NCBI GenBank assembly: GCA_036490715.1
Contig: DASXDL010000047.1
Span: forward strand, 62,001 to 126,000
Reading direction: 5' to 3'
Source: FEN-1191 sp036490715
GTDB lineage: Bacteria > Pseudomonadota > Gammaproteobacteria > Steroidobacterales > Steroidobacteraceae
DNA length: 64,000 nt
This document shows positions 55,698-64,000 of this stretch, one piece after another. The notes under the pieces are model-generated. The model worked only from the letters and a program-made list of their open reading frames with translations. It searched no databases and was not told the origin of the DNA. The position numbers were made by a program, and so were the translations under genes. Numbering within the stretch: the stretch's first letter is position 1; the number at the start of each line of letters is the position of its first letter.

Positions 55698-57098
55698 ATG
55701 AAAAGCGCAACCAGCCCGCTGGTGTTGATCGTCGACGACGAACCCGACCTGATCGAGCTGGTGTCGCTGACCTTGAGCCGCATGAACCTGGCGACCGATT
55801 CGGCCGCCGATCTGGCCAGCGCGCGCGTCAAGCTCAACGAGCGCAGCTATGACCTGTGCCTGACCGACATGCGGCTGCCCGATGGCGATGGTCTTGACCT
55901 TGTGGCCTGGATCCAGGAGGTGCACCCGGACGTACCGGTGGCCGTGATCACCGCGCACGGCAACGTCGAGTCAGCGGTGCGCGCGCTCAAGCTCGGGGCA
56001 TTCGATTTCGTCTCCAAGCCGCTCGATCTGGGCGTGCTGCGCAAGCTGGTGGCCAAGGCCATCAAGCTCGCTGACCGACGCGACACGGCGTCAGCCGCCT
56101 CAGCGCAGAGCCCGCGGCTGCTGGGACACTCGACCGCGATGAGCGCACTGCGCGATCTGGTAGCCCGAGTCGCGCGCAGCCAGGCGCCGGTGCATATCAC
56201 CGGCGAATCCGGCACCGGCAAGGAGCTGGTCGCGCGCCTGATCCACGACAGTGGCGCGCGCGCCGACGCACCGTTCGTGCCGGTCAACTGCGGCGCGATC
56301 CCCTCGGAGCTGATGGAGAGCGAGCTGTTTGGCCACAAGCGCGGCAGTTTCACCGGCGCGATCGCCGACAATCGCGGCCTGGTGCAGAGCGCCGAGGGCG
56401 GCACGCTGTTCCTGGACGAGGTGGCCGACCTGCCGCTGCACATGCAGGTGAAGTTGCTGCGTCTCATCCAGGAGAAGACCGTGCGACCGATCGGCGAACA
56501 GCGCGAGGTGCCGGTCGACGTGCGCGTGCTGTCGGCCACGCACAAGAATCTTGCCGCGCTGGTGGCGCAGGGACGGTTTCGCGAGGACCTGTATTACCGC
56601 ATCAATGTCATCGAGCTGCGAGTGCCGGCGCTGCGTGAGCACGCCGAGGATATTCCGGAGCTGGCCGATGCGATGCTGCAGCGCCTGTCGACCCGCGTGG
56701 GCCTGCAGGCGCCGACCGCGACCCACGCGGCGCGCGCTGCACTGCAGCGCTATGCATTTCCCGGCAATGTGCGCGAACTGGAAAATATTCTCGAGCGGGC
56801 GATCGCGCTGTCGGTCTCCGGCATGATCGATGTGGCCGATCTGCAGCTGCGCGCCACGGCGCCGGCCGCGGTCGCGGCCGGCGCCGACACCGACGGCAGC
56901 GCACTGGGCGCAGCTGAGGGCGGCGCGCCGGCCAGCGCCGGCGGCACCGCCCTGGGTGATCGGCTGGAGAACATGGAGCGCGCGGCGATCGTCAAGGCAC
57001 TGGAGCAGACGCGTTACAACAAGACCGCGGCCGCCAAGCTTCTCGGCATGAGCTTTCGGGCCTTGCGCTATCGAGTCAAGAAGCTCGGCATCGAGTAG
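55698..57098 (+). CDS. pilR: Type IV pilus sigma-54 response regulator PilR
   Basis: NtrC-family activator of 466 residues. The receiver domain has Asp57 in LCLTDMRLPDGDG. The AAA+ domain has Walker A GESGTGKE near residue 171, the sigma-54 loop GSFTGA near 217, and the GGTLFLDEVADLPLHMQVKL Walker B. The C-terminal Fis-type helix-turn-helix is YNKTAAAKLLGMSFRALRYR. The linker before it is rich in Ala/Gly. The direct target is almost certainly the pilin promoter 150 bases downstream, where a sigma-54 site is found. Confidence 0.95.
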   Translation: MKSATSPLVLIVDDEPDLIELVSLTLSRMNLATDSAADLASARVKLNERSYDLCLTDMRLPDGDGLDLVAWIQEVHPDVPVAVITAHGNVESAVRALKLGAFDFVSKPLDLGVLRKLVAKAIKLADRRDTASAASAQSPRLLGHSTAMSALRDLVARVARSQAPVHITGESGTGKELVARLIHDSGARADAPFVPVNCGAIPSELMESELFGHKRGSFTGAIADNRGLVQSAEGGTLFLDEVADLPLHMQVKLLRLIQEKTVRPIGEQREVPVDVRVLSATHKNLAALVAQGRFREDLYYRINVIELRVPALREHAEDIPELADAMLQRLSTRVGLQAPTATHAARAALQRYAFPGNVRELENILERAIALSVSGMIDVADLQLRATAPAAVAAGADTDGSALGAAEGGAPASAGGTALGDRLENMERAAIVKALEQTRYNKTAAAKLLGMSFRALRYRVKKLGIE

Positions 57099-57117
57099 CG
57101 AGGCATCCTTCAGGGCA

Positions 57118-57169
57118 GCTGACAGCTTGCGTCAGTAGCTGACAAAGTCGGACAGGCGGTGTCGTCAGC
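57118..57169 (+). promoter_or_regulatory. Putative PilR-binding enhancer region upstream of pilA
   Basis: GCTGACA occurs at 57118-57124 and again exactly 20 bases on at 57138-57144. GGACA follows at 57150-57154, and GTGTC with inverted GTCAGC at 57159-57169. P. aeruginosa PilR binds repeated C/G-TGTC elements upstream of the pilA sigma-54 promoter, and these elements contain that core in either orientation. They lie about 90-140 bases upstream of the -24/-12 site. Confidence 0.5.
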
Positions 57170-57249
57170 TGCGGTCAGAGCTTAGGTTAAATCGTCCCGA
57201 TGGCTCAATAAACACCCATCGGGTCAACAGGTTACAAGCCTGTCATTGT

Positions 57250-57265
57250 TGGCATGCGCATTGCA
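57250..57265 (+). promoter_or_regulatory. Sigma-54 (-24/-12) promoter of the first pilin gene
   Basis: TGGCATGCGCATTGCA has GG at -24 and GC at -12 separated by the required 10 bases, matching the consensus TGGCAC-N5-TTGCA/T at nearly all positions. It is 57 bases upstream of the pilA ATG. PilR, a sigma-54 activator, is encoded immediately upstream. Confidence 0.85.
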
Positions 57266-57321
57266 ATCTCTGCCTCAGCGGCTGCTAGCCGCAGCCACAA
57301 AGTCATACGGAGCTATTGGAT

Positions 57322-57798
57322 ATGAAGACGATGCAGAAGGGTTTCACACTGATCGAGTTGATGATCGTGGTCGCGATCATCGGCATCTTGGCGGCGATCG
57401 CGATCCCCGCCTACCAGAACTACACCGTGCGTGCGCAGGTGACGGAAGGTCTGAATCTGGCCGATGGCTGGAAGACCGCCGTGGCCGAGTACTACGCGCA
57501 GAACGGTACGTTCCCGACCACCGCCAATCTGACCGCGGCGGGCCTGATCGCCTCGACCGGTAAGTACGTCACCAGCGTGACCAGCAACGCGGGCGCCATC
57601 ACCGTGACCTATGGCAACCAGGCCAATGCCACGGCGATCGGCACCAAGACGCTGGCGCTGACTGCCTACACCAACACCAACAATGACATCATCTGGGTGT
57701 GTGGTGGTGCGGCTGTGCCGACCGGCGCGACGCTGGCTGGAACAGCCGGTGTGACCTCGGTAGCGCCGCAGTACCTGCCGAGCACCTGTCACGCCTAA
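57322..57798 (+). CDS. pilA: Type IV major pilin, first copy
   Basis: Type IVa pilin of 158 residues. A GGAG site precedes ATG 57322, and the short leader MKTMQKG is cleaved by PilD before Phe8 (KG/FTLIELMIVVAIIGIL). Glu12, mature Glu5, is conserved. After the N-terminal helix the globular head has two Cys, at 127 and 156, that would close the C-terminal disulfide loop. The head is rich in Thr, Ala, Gly and Asn. It is controlled by the sigma-54 promoter and ends with a strong terminator. Subunits are assembled by PilB, PilC and PilD encoded nearby. Confidence 0.95.
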   Translation: MKTMQKGFTLIELMIVVAIIGILAAIAIPAYQNYTVRAQVTEGLNLADGWKTAVAEYYAQNGTFPTTANLTAAGLIASTGKYVTSVTSNAGAITVTYGNQANATAIGTKTLALTAYTNTNNDIIWVCGGAAVPTGATLAGTAGVTSVAPQYLPSTCHA

Positions 57799-57824
57799 TC
57801 TCGACTGACGTTTAGGGACGAGAT

Positions 57825-57860
57825 AAAGGCCCCTTCGCTCTTGCGAAGGGGCCTTTTCTG
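57825..57860 (+). terminator. Rho-independent terminator after the first pilin gene
   Basis: A perfect 14-base stem (AAAGGCCCCTTCGC, then GCGAAGGGGCCTTT) with loop TCTT spans 57825-57856 and is followed by TTCTG. It lies 26 bases after the pilin stop and separates the two pilin genes into different transcripts unless read-through occurs. Confidence 0.92.
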
Positions 57861-57948
57861 TTATTTTGGCGCTGCGCCGGGGCGTCAGACCACAAGCAGG
57901 CACAGGGACAGTGTCGCGGCGCGAACATCCGACTGAGAGGGCAATGAC

Positions 57949-58425
57949 ATGCGAACACAACAACAGGGATTCACCTTGATTGAGTTGATGATCGTGGTTG
58001 CGATCATCGGCATCCTGGCGGCGATCGCGATTCCCGCCTATCAGAACTACACCGTGCGTGCGCAGGTGACCGAAGGTCTGAATCTGGCCGACGGCTGGAA
58101 GACCGCGATCGCCGAGTACTACGCGCAGAACGGCGTGTTTCCGACCACGGCCAATCTGACCGCGGCCGGCCTGGTGGCATCGACCGGCAAGTACGTCACC
58201 AGCGTGACCAGTAATGCCGGCGCGATCACCATCACCTACGGCAATCAGGCCAATGCCACGGCGATCGGCACCAAGACACTGGCGCTGACGGCCTACACCA
58301 ACACCAACAACGACATCATCTGGGTGTGCGGCAGCGCAGCCGTGCCGACCGGGGCGACCCTGGCCGGAACGGCCGGTGTGACCTCGGTGTTGGCCAAGTA
58401 TTTGCCGGGTAGTTGTCACGCGTAA
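57949..58425 (+). CDS. pilA: Type IV major pilin, second copy
   Basis: Second pilin of 158 residues, about 92% identical to the first (roughly 13 differences). These are in the leader (MRTQQQG versus MKTMQKG), at scattered conservative sites, and in the last 12 residues (LAKYLPGSCHA versus APQYLPSTCHA). The cleavage site (QG/FTLIE), Glu5 and the Cys pair are kept. A GAGAGGG site precedes the ATG. No sigma-54 site was found in the 90 bases between the terminator and this gene, though a GACAGTGTC palindrome occurs at about 57909-57917. Its promoter is therefore unclear. Confidence 0.93.
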   Translation: MRTQQQGFTLIELMIVVAIIGILAAIAIPAYQNYTVRAQVTEGLNLADGWKTAIAEYYAQNGVFPTTANLTAAGLVASTGKYVTSVTSNAGAITITYGNQANATAIGTKTLALTAYTNTNNDIIWVCGSAAVPTGATLAGTAGVTSVLAKYLPGSCHA

Positions 58426-58587
58426 CGACGCGCAGGCCCGGGCCCGTGGGGGCTTTGGCCCTTTTGGGATGCCAGTCACGCAGCAGGCGGGGGTAATGTG
58501 CAAACATCCTTTGAATATTTGACATTGCTCACGCGGGTCAACTGAGTAGACTAAGGCGTTTCCGGCAGCGCCTGCACACATAAGCCC

Positions 58588-60327
58588 ATGAGTGACAACG
58601 ATTCTTTGGCGCTTAGCGCACCGCGATCCAGCCTCGGCGGATTACCGCAAAGGCTGGTCCAGGACGGGGTTGTCGATGAGTCCGGAATGCACGCCGCGTT
58701 GCAGGCGGCGGCCGAGAAAAAGACCAGCTTTGTGACCCAGCTGATCGCCGGCGGCGCCGTCAAAGCGCGCGACATTGCGATCACCGCCGCGGCCGAGTAC
58801 GGCGTACCGCTGTTTGACCTCGATGCGCTGAGCGTCGACCTGGAAGCGGTCCGCACGGTGTCCGACAAACTGCTGGCCAAGCACCGGGTGCTGCCGCTGT
58901 TCAAGCGTGGCAAGCGGCTGTTCCTCGGCGTCGCCGATCCGACCAACCTGCACGCCATCGATGAGATCAAGTTTCAGACCAGCCTGGCGGTCGAAGCGAT
59001 CGTCGTCGAAGACGACAAGCTGCAGCGCAAGCTCGACAAGGCGATCGAACAGGTCGATACCCAGATGCCCAGTCTGGGCGATGACGATGCGGTCGATCTG
59101 GAATCGCTCGAGGTCAGCGGCGGCGATGATGAACTGGCCGAGGTGGCGCGCGATGATGTCGAAGACGCGCCGATCGTGCGCTTCGTCAACAAGGTGCTGC
59201 TGGATGCGATCCGCCGCGGTGCCTCCGACGTGCACTTCGAACCCTACGAGAAGATGTTCCGCGTGCGTCTGCGCATGGACGGCGTGCTGAAGGAGATTGC
59301 GCAGCCGCCGGTGCAGTTGACCGGCAAGATCGCCGCGCGTCTCAAGGTCATGTCGCGGCTCGATATCGCCGAGCGCCGCGTGCCGCAGGACGGTCGCATC
59401 AAGATGCGCCTGTCCAAGACCCGTGCGATCGATTTTCGCGTCAGCACCTGTCCGACTCTGTACGGCGAGAAGATCGTGCTGCGTATCCTCGACCCCTCGC
59501 AGGCCATGCTCGGGATCGAAGCGCTCGGCTACGAACCGTTCCAGAAGGAGCTGTACCTCAAGCACTTGGCCAAACCGCAGGGCATGATTCTGGTGACCGG
59601 CCCGACCGGCAGCGGCAAGACCGTATCGCTGTACACCGGTCTGAACATCCTCAATCGTGAGGATCTGAACATCTCCACCGCCGAGGATCCGGCCGAAATC
59701 AACCTGCCCGGCGTCAACCAGGTCAACGTCAACAACAAGGTCGGCCTGACCTTCGCCTCGGCACTGCGCGCGTTTCTGCGCCAGGATCCGGACATCGTCA
59801 TGGTCGGCGAGGTGCGCGACCTGGAGACCGCGGAGATCGCGATCAAGGCGGCGCAGACCGGCCACCTGGTGCTCTCTACGCTGCACACCAACGATGCGCC
59901 GCAGACTCTCACCCGTCTGGTCGACATGGGCGTCAAGCCCTACGCGATCGCGACCTCGGTCAGCCTGATCATCGCCCAGCGCTTGGCGCGCCGGCTGTGC
60001 TCGCAATGCAAGCAGCTGCTGGACGTGCCGGCCGAAGCGTTGCGGCGCGAGGGCTTTCAGGAGAACGATATCGGTGCCGGCATCAAGCTCTACGGGCCCA
60101 AGGGCTGCAACAGCTGCACCGACGGTTACAAGGGGCGCGTCGGTATCTACCAGGTGATGGAAGTCACCGAGGACATCGGCCGCATCATCATGGCCGGCGG
60201 CAATGCGATCGACATCAACGACCAGGCGATCAAGGAAGGCGTCTGGGATCTGCGCCGGTCAGGACTGGAAAAGGTCAAGGCCGGCATGACGAGCCTGGAA
60301 GAGGTCAATAGCGTCACCATCGAGTGA
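58588..60327 (+). CDS. pilB: Type IV pilus extension ATPase PilB
   Basis: Assembly ATPase of 579 residues. An N-terminal MshEN/GSPII_E domain (about 20-150) is followed by the ATPase core with Walker A GPTGSGKT at about 338-345, Asp and His boxes, and Walker B-like QDPDIVMVGEVRDLETAEIA. A tetracysteine zinc site, CSQCKQL near 471 and CNSCTDGYKGRVG near 507, is characteristic of PilB/GspE. It powers pilus extension with PilC. A TTGACA at 58519 and TAGACT at 58547 lie upstream but are 22 bases apart, too far for a good promoter. Confidence 0.96.
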   Translation: MSDNDSLALSAPRSSLGGLPQRLVQDGVVDESGMHAALQAAAEKKTSFVTQLIAGGAVKARDIAITAAAEYGVPLFDLDALSVDLEAVRTVSDKLLAKHRVLPLFKRGKRLFLGVADPTNLHAIDEIKFQTSLAVEAIVVEDDKLQRKLDKAIEQVDTQMPSLGDDDAVDLESLEVSGGDDELAEVARDDVEDAPIVRFVNKVLLDAIRRGASDVHFEPYEKMFRVRLRMDGVLKEIAQPPVQLTGKIAARLKVMSRLDIAERRVPQDGRIKMRLSKTRAIDFRVSTCPTLYGEKIVLRILDPSQAMLGIEALGYEPFQKELYLKHLAKPQGMILVTGPTGSGKTVSLYTGLNILNREDLNISTAEDPAEINLPGVNQVNVNNKVGLTFASALRAFLRQDPDIVMVGEVRDLETAEIAIKAAQTGHLVLSTLHTNDAPQTLTRLVDMGVKPYAIATSVSLIIAQRLARRLCSQCKQLLDVPAEALRREGFQENDIGAGIKLYGPKGCNSCTDGYKGRVGIYQVMEVTEDIGRIIMAGGNAIDINDQAIKEGVWDLRRSGLEKVKAGMTSLEEVNSVTIE

Positions 60328-60355
60328 ACGGGCCAGCACACGGAAACCATCAGCC

Positions 60356-61591
60356 ATGGCGCAATCAAGTACTGCTATTCGCAGCATCAAAAGAGACGTC
60401 TCCTACAACTGGGAGGGGATGGATCGCAAAGGTCAGCGCATCAAGGGCCGGGCGGTCGCGGCGAATGAACAATCGCTGAAGGCCGATCTGCGGCGCCAGG
60501 GCGTCGTCGCCACACGCATCCGCAAGCAGTCGCAGGCGTTTCGCAGCACCGGCCGGGTCAAAGCCGAGGACATCGCGATTTTCAGCCGCCAGCTGGCCAC
60601 CATGCTCGGCGCCGGCATCCCGCTGGTGCAGGCGTTCGAGATCATCGGTACCGGGCATGACAAGCCGGCGATGCAAAAGCTGGTGCTCGAGATCAAGGCC
60701 GAGGTCGAGGGCGGCACCTCGCTGCACGAGGCGCTGGGCAAGCATCCGCTGTATTTCGACGACCTGTTCGTGAACCTGGTCGAGGCGGGCGAGCAGGCCG
60801 GCGCGCTCGAGGGCCTGCTCGACAAGATCGCCACGTACAAGGAAAAGAGCGAGGCGGTCAAGAAGAAGGTCAAGAAGGCGCTGTTCTATCCGGCCGCCGT
60901 GCTGGTGGTCGCCGTGGTCGTGACCGTGATCCTGCTGCTGTTCGTCATTCCGCAGTTCGAGGATCTGTTCAAGGGTTTCGGCGCCGATCTGCCGGCGTTC
61001 ACGCAGATGGTGATCAATCTGTCGCGATTCATTCAGCACAACGGTCTGTTCATCGCGATCGCGCTGGGCGCCGGCGCCTGGACCTTCTTCTACTTTCACA
61101 AACGATCGCGGCGCATGCGCCAGTTCCTTGACCGGGTGTCGCTGAAACTGCCGATCGTCGGCCCGATCCTCAACAAGGCCGCGATCGCGCGCTACGCCCG
61201 CACCCTGTCGACCATGTTCGCCGCCGGCGTGCCGCTGGTGGAAGCGCTCGAATCGGTGGCCGGGGCCTGCGGCAACATCGTTTATGAAGACGGCGTCATG
61301 AAGATGCGCGACGAAGTCGCCACCGGCCAGCGCCTGCAGCGCGCGATGGAGAACACCGGCTTGTTCCCCAATATGGTGGTGCAGATGATCGCGGTGGGTG
61401 AGGAATCGGGCGCACTCGACACCATGTCGGGCAAGGTCGCGACCTTTTACGAGGACGATGTCGACGCCGCGGTCGACAGCATGTCGAGCCTGCTCGAGCC
61501 ACTGATCATGGCGATCCTGGGCGTGCTGGTCGGCGGCCTGGTGATCGCGATGTACCTGCCGATCTTCAAGCTCGGTTCCGTCGTCGGCTAA
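60356..61591 (+). CDS. pilC: Type IV pilus inner-membrane platform protein PilC
   Basis: GspF/PilC-family platform protein of 411 residues with two T2SF domains. The first has AEDIAIFSRQLATMLGAGIP near residue 75 and FVNLVEAGEQAGALEGLL near 140; the second has ALESVAGACGN and MIAVGEESGALDTM. Three membrane helices are visible near 180-200, 225-245 and the C-terminus (ILGVLVGGLVIAMYLPIFKL). It anchors PilB and guides pilins into the fibre. It follows pilB by 28 bases. Confidence 0.95.
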   Translation: MAQSSTAIRSIKRDVSYNWEGMDRKGQRIKGRAVAANEQSLKADLRRQGVVATRIRKQSQAFRSTGRVKAEDIAIFSRQLATMLGAGIPLVQAFEIIGTGHDKPAMQKLVLEIKAEVEGGTSLHEALGKHPLYFDDLFVNLVEAGEQAGALEGLLDKIATYKEKSEAVKKKVKKALFYPAAVLVVAVVVTVILLLFVIPQFEDLFKGFGADLPAFTQMVINLSRFIQHNGLFIAIALGAGAWTFFYFHKRSRRMRQFLDRVSLKLPIVGPILNKAAIARYARTLSTMFAAGVPLVEALESVAGACGNIVYEDGVMKMRDEVATGQRLQRAMENTGLFPNMVVQMIAVGEESGALDTMSGKVATFYEDDVDAAVDSMSSLLEPLIMAILGVLVGGLVIAMYLPIFKLGSVVG

Positions 61592-61593
61592 GC

Positions 61594-62465
61594 GTGCTCG
61601 AACCGCTGAGCGCCTCGCCCGCCGCCTTCGTTGCGGCGGCCGCCGTCGTCGGTTTGGTGGTGGGCAGCTTTCTCAACGTGGTGATCTATCGCCTGCCGAT
61701 CGTGCTCGAGCGGCAGTGGCGGGCGGACTCCACCACTGACAGCGCGCACGAGCCGTTCAACCTGGTGGTGCCGCGCTCGCGCTGCCCGGCATGTCAGGCG
61801 CCGATCCGCTCGATCCACAATATTCCGCTGTTGAGCTACCTGTGGCTGCGTGGCCGCTGCGCTGCCTGCCGGGCGCCTATCAGTGCGCGCTACCCGGCGG
61901 TCGAGCTGTTGTGTGCCATCGCCACCGGCGTGGCCGCCTGGCGCTTCGGTTATGGCGCTGCGGCTGCCTGCGCCATCGTGGTTACCTGGTTTCTGATTGC
62001 GTTGACCTTCATCGATCTTGATACGCAGCTGCTGCCCGACTCGCTGACCCTGCCGTTGCTGTGGCTGGGCCTGCTGGCCAGTCTGAGCGGCTGGGGCGCG
62101 AGCGCCCAGGGCCTGCCCAGTACGCCCTCATCGGCGATCGCCGGAGCCGCGATCGGCTATCTGGTGCTGTGGACGATCTATCACCTGTTTCGCGTGCTGA
62201 CCGGCAAGCAGGGCATGGGCTACGGCGACTTCAAGCTGTTGGCCGCCCTGGGCGCCTGGCTCGGCTGGCAGATGCTGCTGCCGATCGTGCTGGTGTCGGC
62301 GCTGGCTGGCGCGGTGGTGGGCATCGGCCTGATACTCGCACGGCGCCAGCAGCGCGGGGCGCCGATGCCGTTCGGGCCGTTTCTGGCCGCGGCTGGCTGG
62401 CTGGTCATGCTATGGGGACCGCAAATGGTGGCAGGCTACCTCGGGCTGTTTCGCCCCTATTCCGA

Positions 62466-62469
<4 letters not shown>
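61594..62469 (+). CDS. pilD: Prepilin peptidase/N-methyltransferase PilD
   Basis: Bifunctional leader peptidase of 291 residues starting at GTG 61594, two bases after pilC. The cytoplasmic zinc loop has CPACQAPIRS near residue 65 and CAACRAPISARYPAVE near 90. The two catalytic Asp motifs are FIDLDTQLLPD near 138 and GYGDFKLLAALGAW near 208. It cleaves the Gly/Phe bond of PilA and methylates the new N-terminus. Its stop overlaps coaE (ATGA). Confidence 0.96.
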
Positions 62470-63095
<626 letters not shown>

Positions 63096-63138
63096 ACTGA
63101 CGTTTACGCGCGCCGAGCCGCTCAAGCACAATAGATCC

Positions 63139-63936
63139 ATGGCGGATCCAGCAACCGTGCCGGAGGCAGCACCGGAGCTCGCGATCTTCGAGCAGCCGCT
63201 CAATGAGCGCATGCGCACCTTCCTGCGGCTGGATTTCCTCTACAGCCAGGCGGTCTATCACAACGAAAAGGCCACCCCCTGGGGCAGCCGGGCCGCGGTC
63301 GACAGCCTGCTCGACATGCTCGCGATCCTGACCCGCGCCGACATCCGCACCGACGTGGTCAAGGAGCTGGAACGGCATCTGGCGCTGTTGAACGAGTTTC
63401 AGAACCGCCAGGGCATCGACACCAACCGCTTGCGCGCGCTGTTGTCCAACCTGTCGCGGTTGCGCGGCGAGCTGAGCGCGGTCGGCGGCGCCTGGCTGCA
63501 GCCGTTGAAGGAATCGGAATTCCTGGCCGCGATCAAGCAGCGCAGCGCCATCCCGGGCGGTACCTGCGAGTTCGACCTGCCGGATTATTTCTTCTGGCTC
63601 AATCAGCCGGCCGAGCTGCGGACCGAGGCGTTCGCGCGCTGGCTGTCGCTGCTGCGGCCGCTATGCGATGCGATCGCCGAGCTGCTGTGGCTGACGCGCC
63701 AGAACGGTAAGCCGCGCGATGAGCGGGCCAGCGGCGGGGTGTTTAACGTGACCTTCGATCGCGATGCGCCGTTCCAGCTACTGCGTATCTGTCTGCCGGC
63801 CGACAGCCACCTGTACCCCGAGATCAGCGGCAGCCACTATCGCTGCAGCATGCGCTTCTTGCAGTGGAACGGACTGGAGCAGCGCGCCACGCAGACCGAC
63901 AAGGACGTGGCCTTCAAACTGGTCTGCTGCAGCTGA
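63139..63936 (+). CDS. zapD: Cell division protein ZapD
   Basis: FtsZ-binding protein of 265 residues. The family signature FEQPLNERMRTFLRLDFL is near residue 17, followed by helical DMLAILTRADIRTDVVKELE and a beta-domain with GVFNVTFDRDAPFQLLRICL and YRCSMRFLQW. ZapD crosslinks FtsZ filaments at midcell. It sits between coaE and yacG in the usual gammaproteobacterial order. Confidence 0.94.
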   Translation: MADPATVPEAAPELAIFEQPLNERMRTFLRLDFLYSQAVYHNEKATPWGSRAAVDSLLDMLAILTRADIRTDVVKELERHLALLNEFQNRQGIDTNRLRALLSNLSRLRGELSAVGGAWLQPLKESEFLAAIKQRSAIPGGTCEFDLPDYFFWLNQPAELRTEAFARWLSLLRPLCDAIAELLWLTRQNGKPRDERASGGVFNVTFDRDAPFQLLRICLPADSHLYPEISGSHYRCSMRFLQWNGLEQRATQTDKDVAFKLVCCS

Positions 63937-63954
63937 CCCGGGAATGGGACGGCC

Positions 63955-64000
63955 ATGGCGCAGCACGTACGGTGCCCGACCTGCCAGCGCGAAATCGAGT
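63955..64000 (+). CDS. yacG: DNA gyrase inhibitor YacG (partial)
   Basis: Only the first 15 codons are in the window: MAQHVRCPTCQREIE. The CPTC zinc-ligand pair close to the N-terminus and the position directly after zapD identify YacG, a small zinc protein that binds GyrB. The rest lies beyond the right edge. Confidence 0.85.
   Translation, partial: MAQHVRCPTCQREIE

Noticed and set aside
58432..58475. Terminator after the second pilin gene
   Set aside because: GC-rich complementary stretches are present but no clean stem followed by a T-run could be drawn, unlike the one after the first pilin.
58519..58552. TTGACA and TAGACT as a sigma-70 promoter for pilB
   Set aside because: The spacing is 22 bases, too long for a standard promoter, and no activator-type dyad fills it.

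Overview
This 64 kb window is chromosomal DNA from a GC-rich gammaproteobacterium. The conserved gene orders point there: pncC-thpR-recA-recX-alaS-csrA-tRNA-Ser, FmdB-DUF502-aspS, rluD-pgeF-(ZIP)-clpB with divergent bamD, and sucC/sucD next to pilS-pilR-pilA-pilA-pilB-pilC-pilD-coaE-zapD-yacG. The last order resembles Xanthomonadales/Nevskiales/Steroidobacterales. The family placement is inference; no rRNA is present. I see no phage, insertion sequence, CRISPR array or recognisable defence system.

Positions 1-24.4 kb are the accessory half. An ECF sigma factor and its RskA-type membrane anti-sigma stand divergent to an overlapping operon of FAD oxidoreductase, DUF1365 protein and cyclopropane-synthase-like methyltransferase. 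This lipid-modification set is known from singlet-oxygen/ECF regulons and from furan fatty acid synthesis. Next come a D,D-carboxypeptidase, a secreted GH3-PA14 glycosidase, a 25-residue membrane protein beside a larger membrane protein, a BON lipoprotein and a TIGR00027-type methyltransferase. A heavy-metal-type RND efflux operon follows, preceded by a near-ideal MerR-family operator/promoter and translationally coupled to a crotonase-family enzyme. After it lie a Bug solute-binding protein, a vanadium-haloperoxidase-like protein with an altered active-site motif, a cupin, an ArsR-SRPBCC pair with a 9-bp palindrome over its -10 box, and an Ig-like/seven-bladed propeller lipoprotein.

Positions 24.4-52.5 kb are mainly housekeeping. 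They cover DNA repair and recombination (recA, recX, mutS), translation (alaS, aspS, tRNA-Ser), post-transcriptional control (csrA), NAD synthesis (nadE), nucleotide salvage (apt), the outer-membrane assembly lipoprotein bamD, ClpB behind a clear sigma-32 promoter, and succinyl-CoA synthetase. The SucD subunit carries an unusual basic, Ala-rich C-terminal tail of about 66 residues, and the FmdB-family protein also has a long charged tail. AspRS carries the His-Gly signature of non-discriminating enzymes.

Positions 52.5-64 kb hold two secreted proteins that share an unassigned bipartite Cys-containing domain, then the type IV pilus block. PilS/PilR precede a sigma-54 promoter with upstream repeated GCTGACA/TGTC elements. 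Two tandem pilin genes, about 92% identical as proteins, are separated by a strong terminator. PilB, PilC and PilD follow, then coaE, zapD and the start of yacG.
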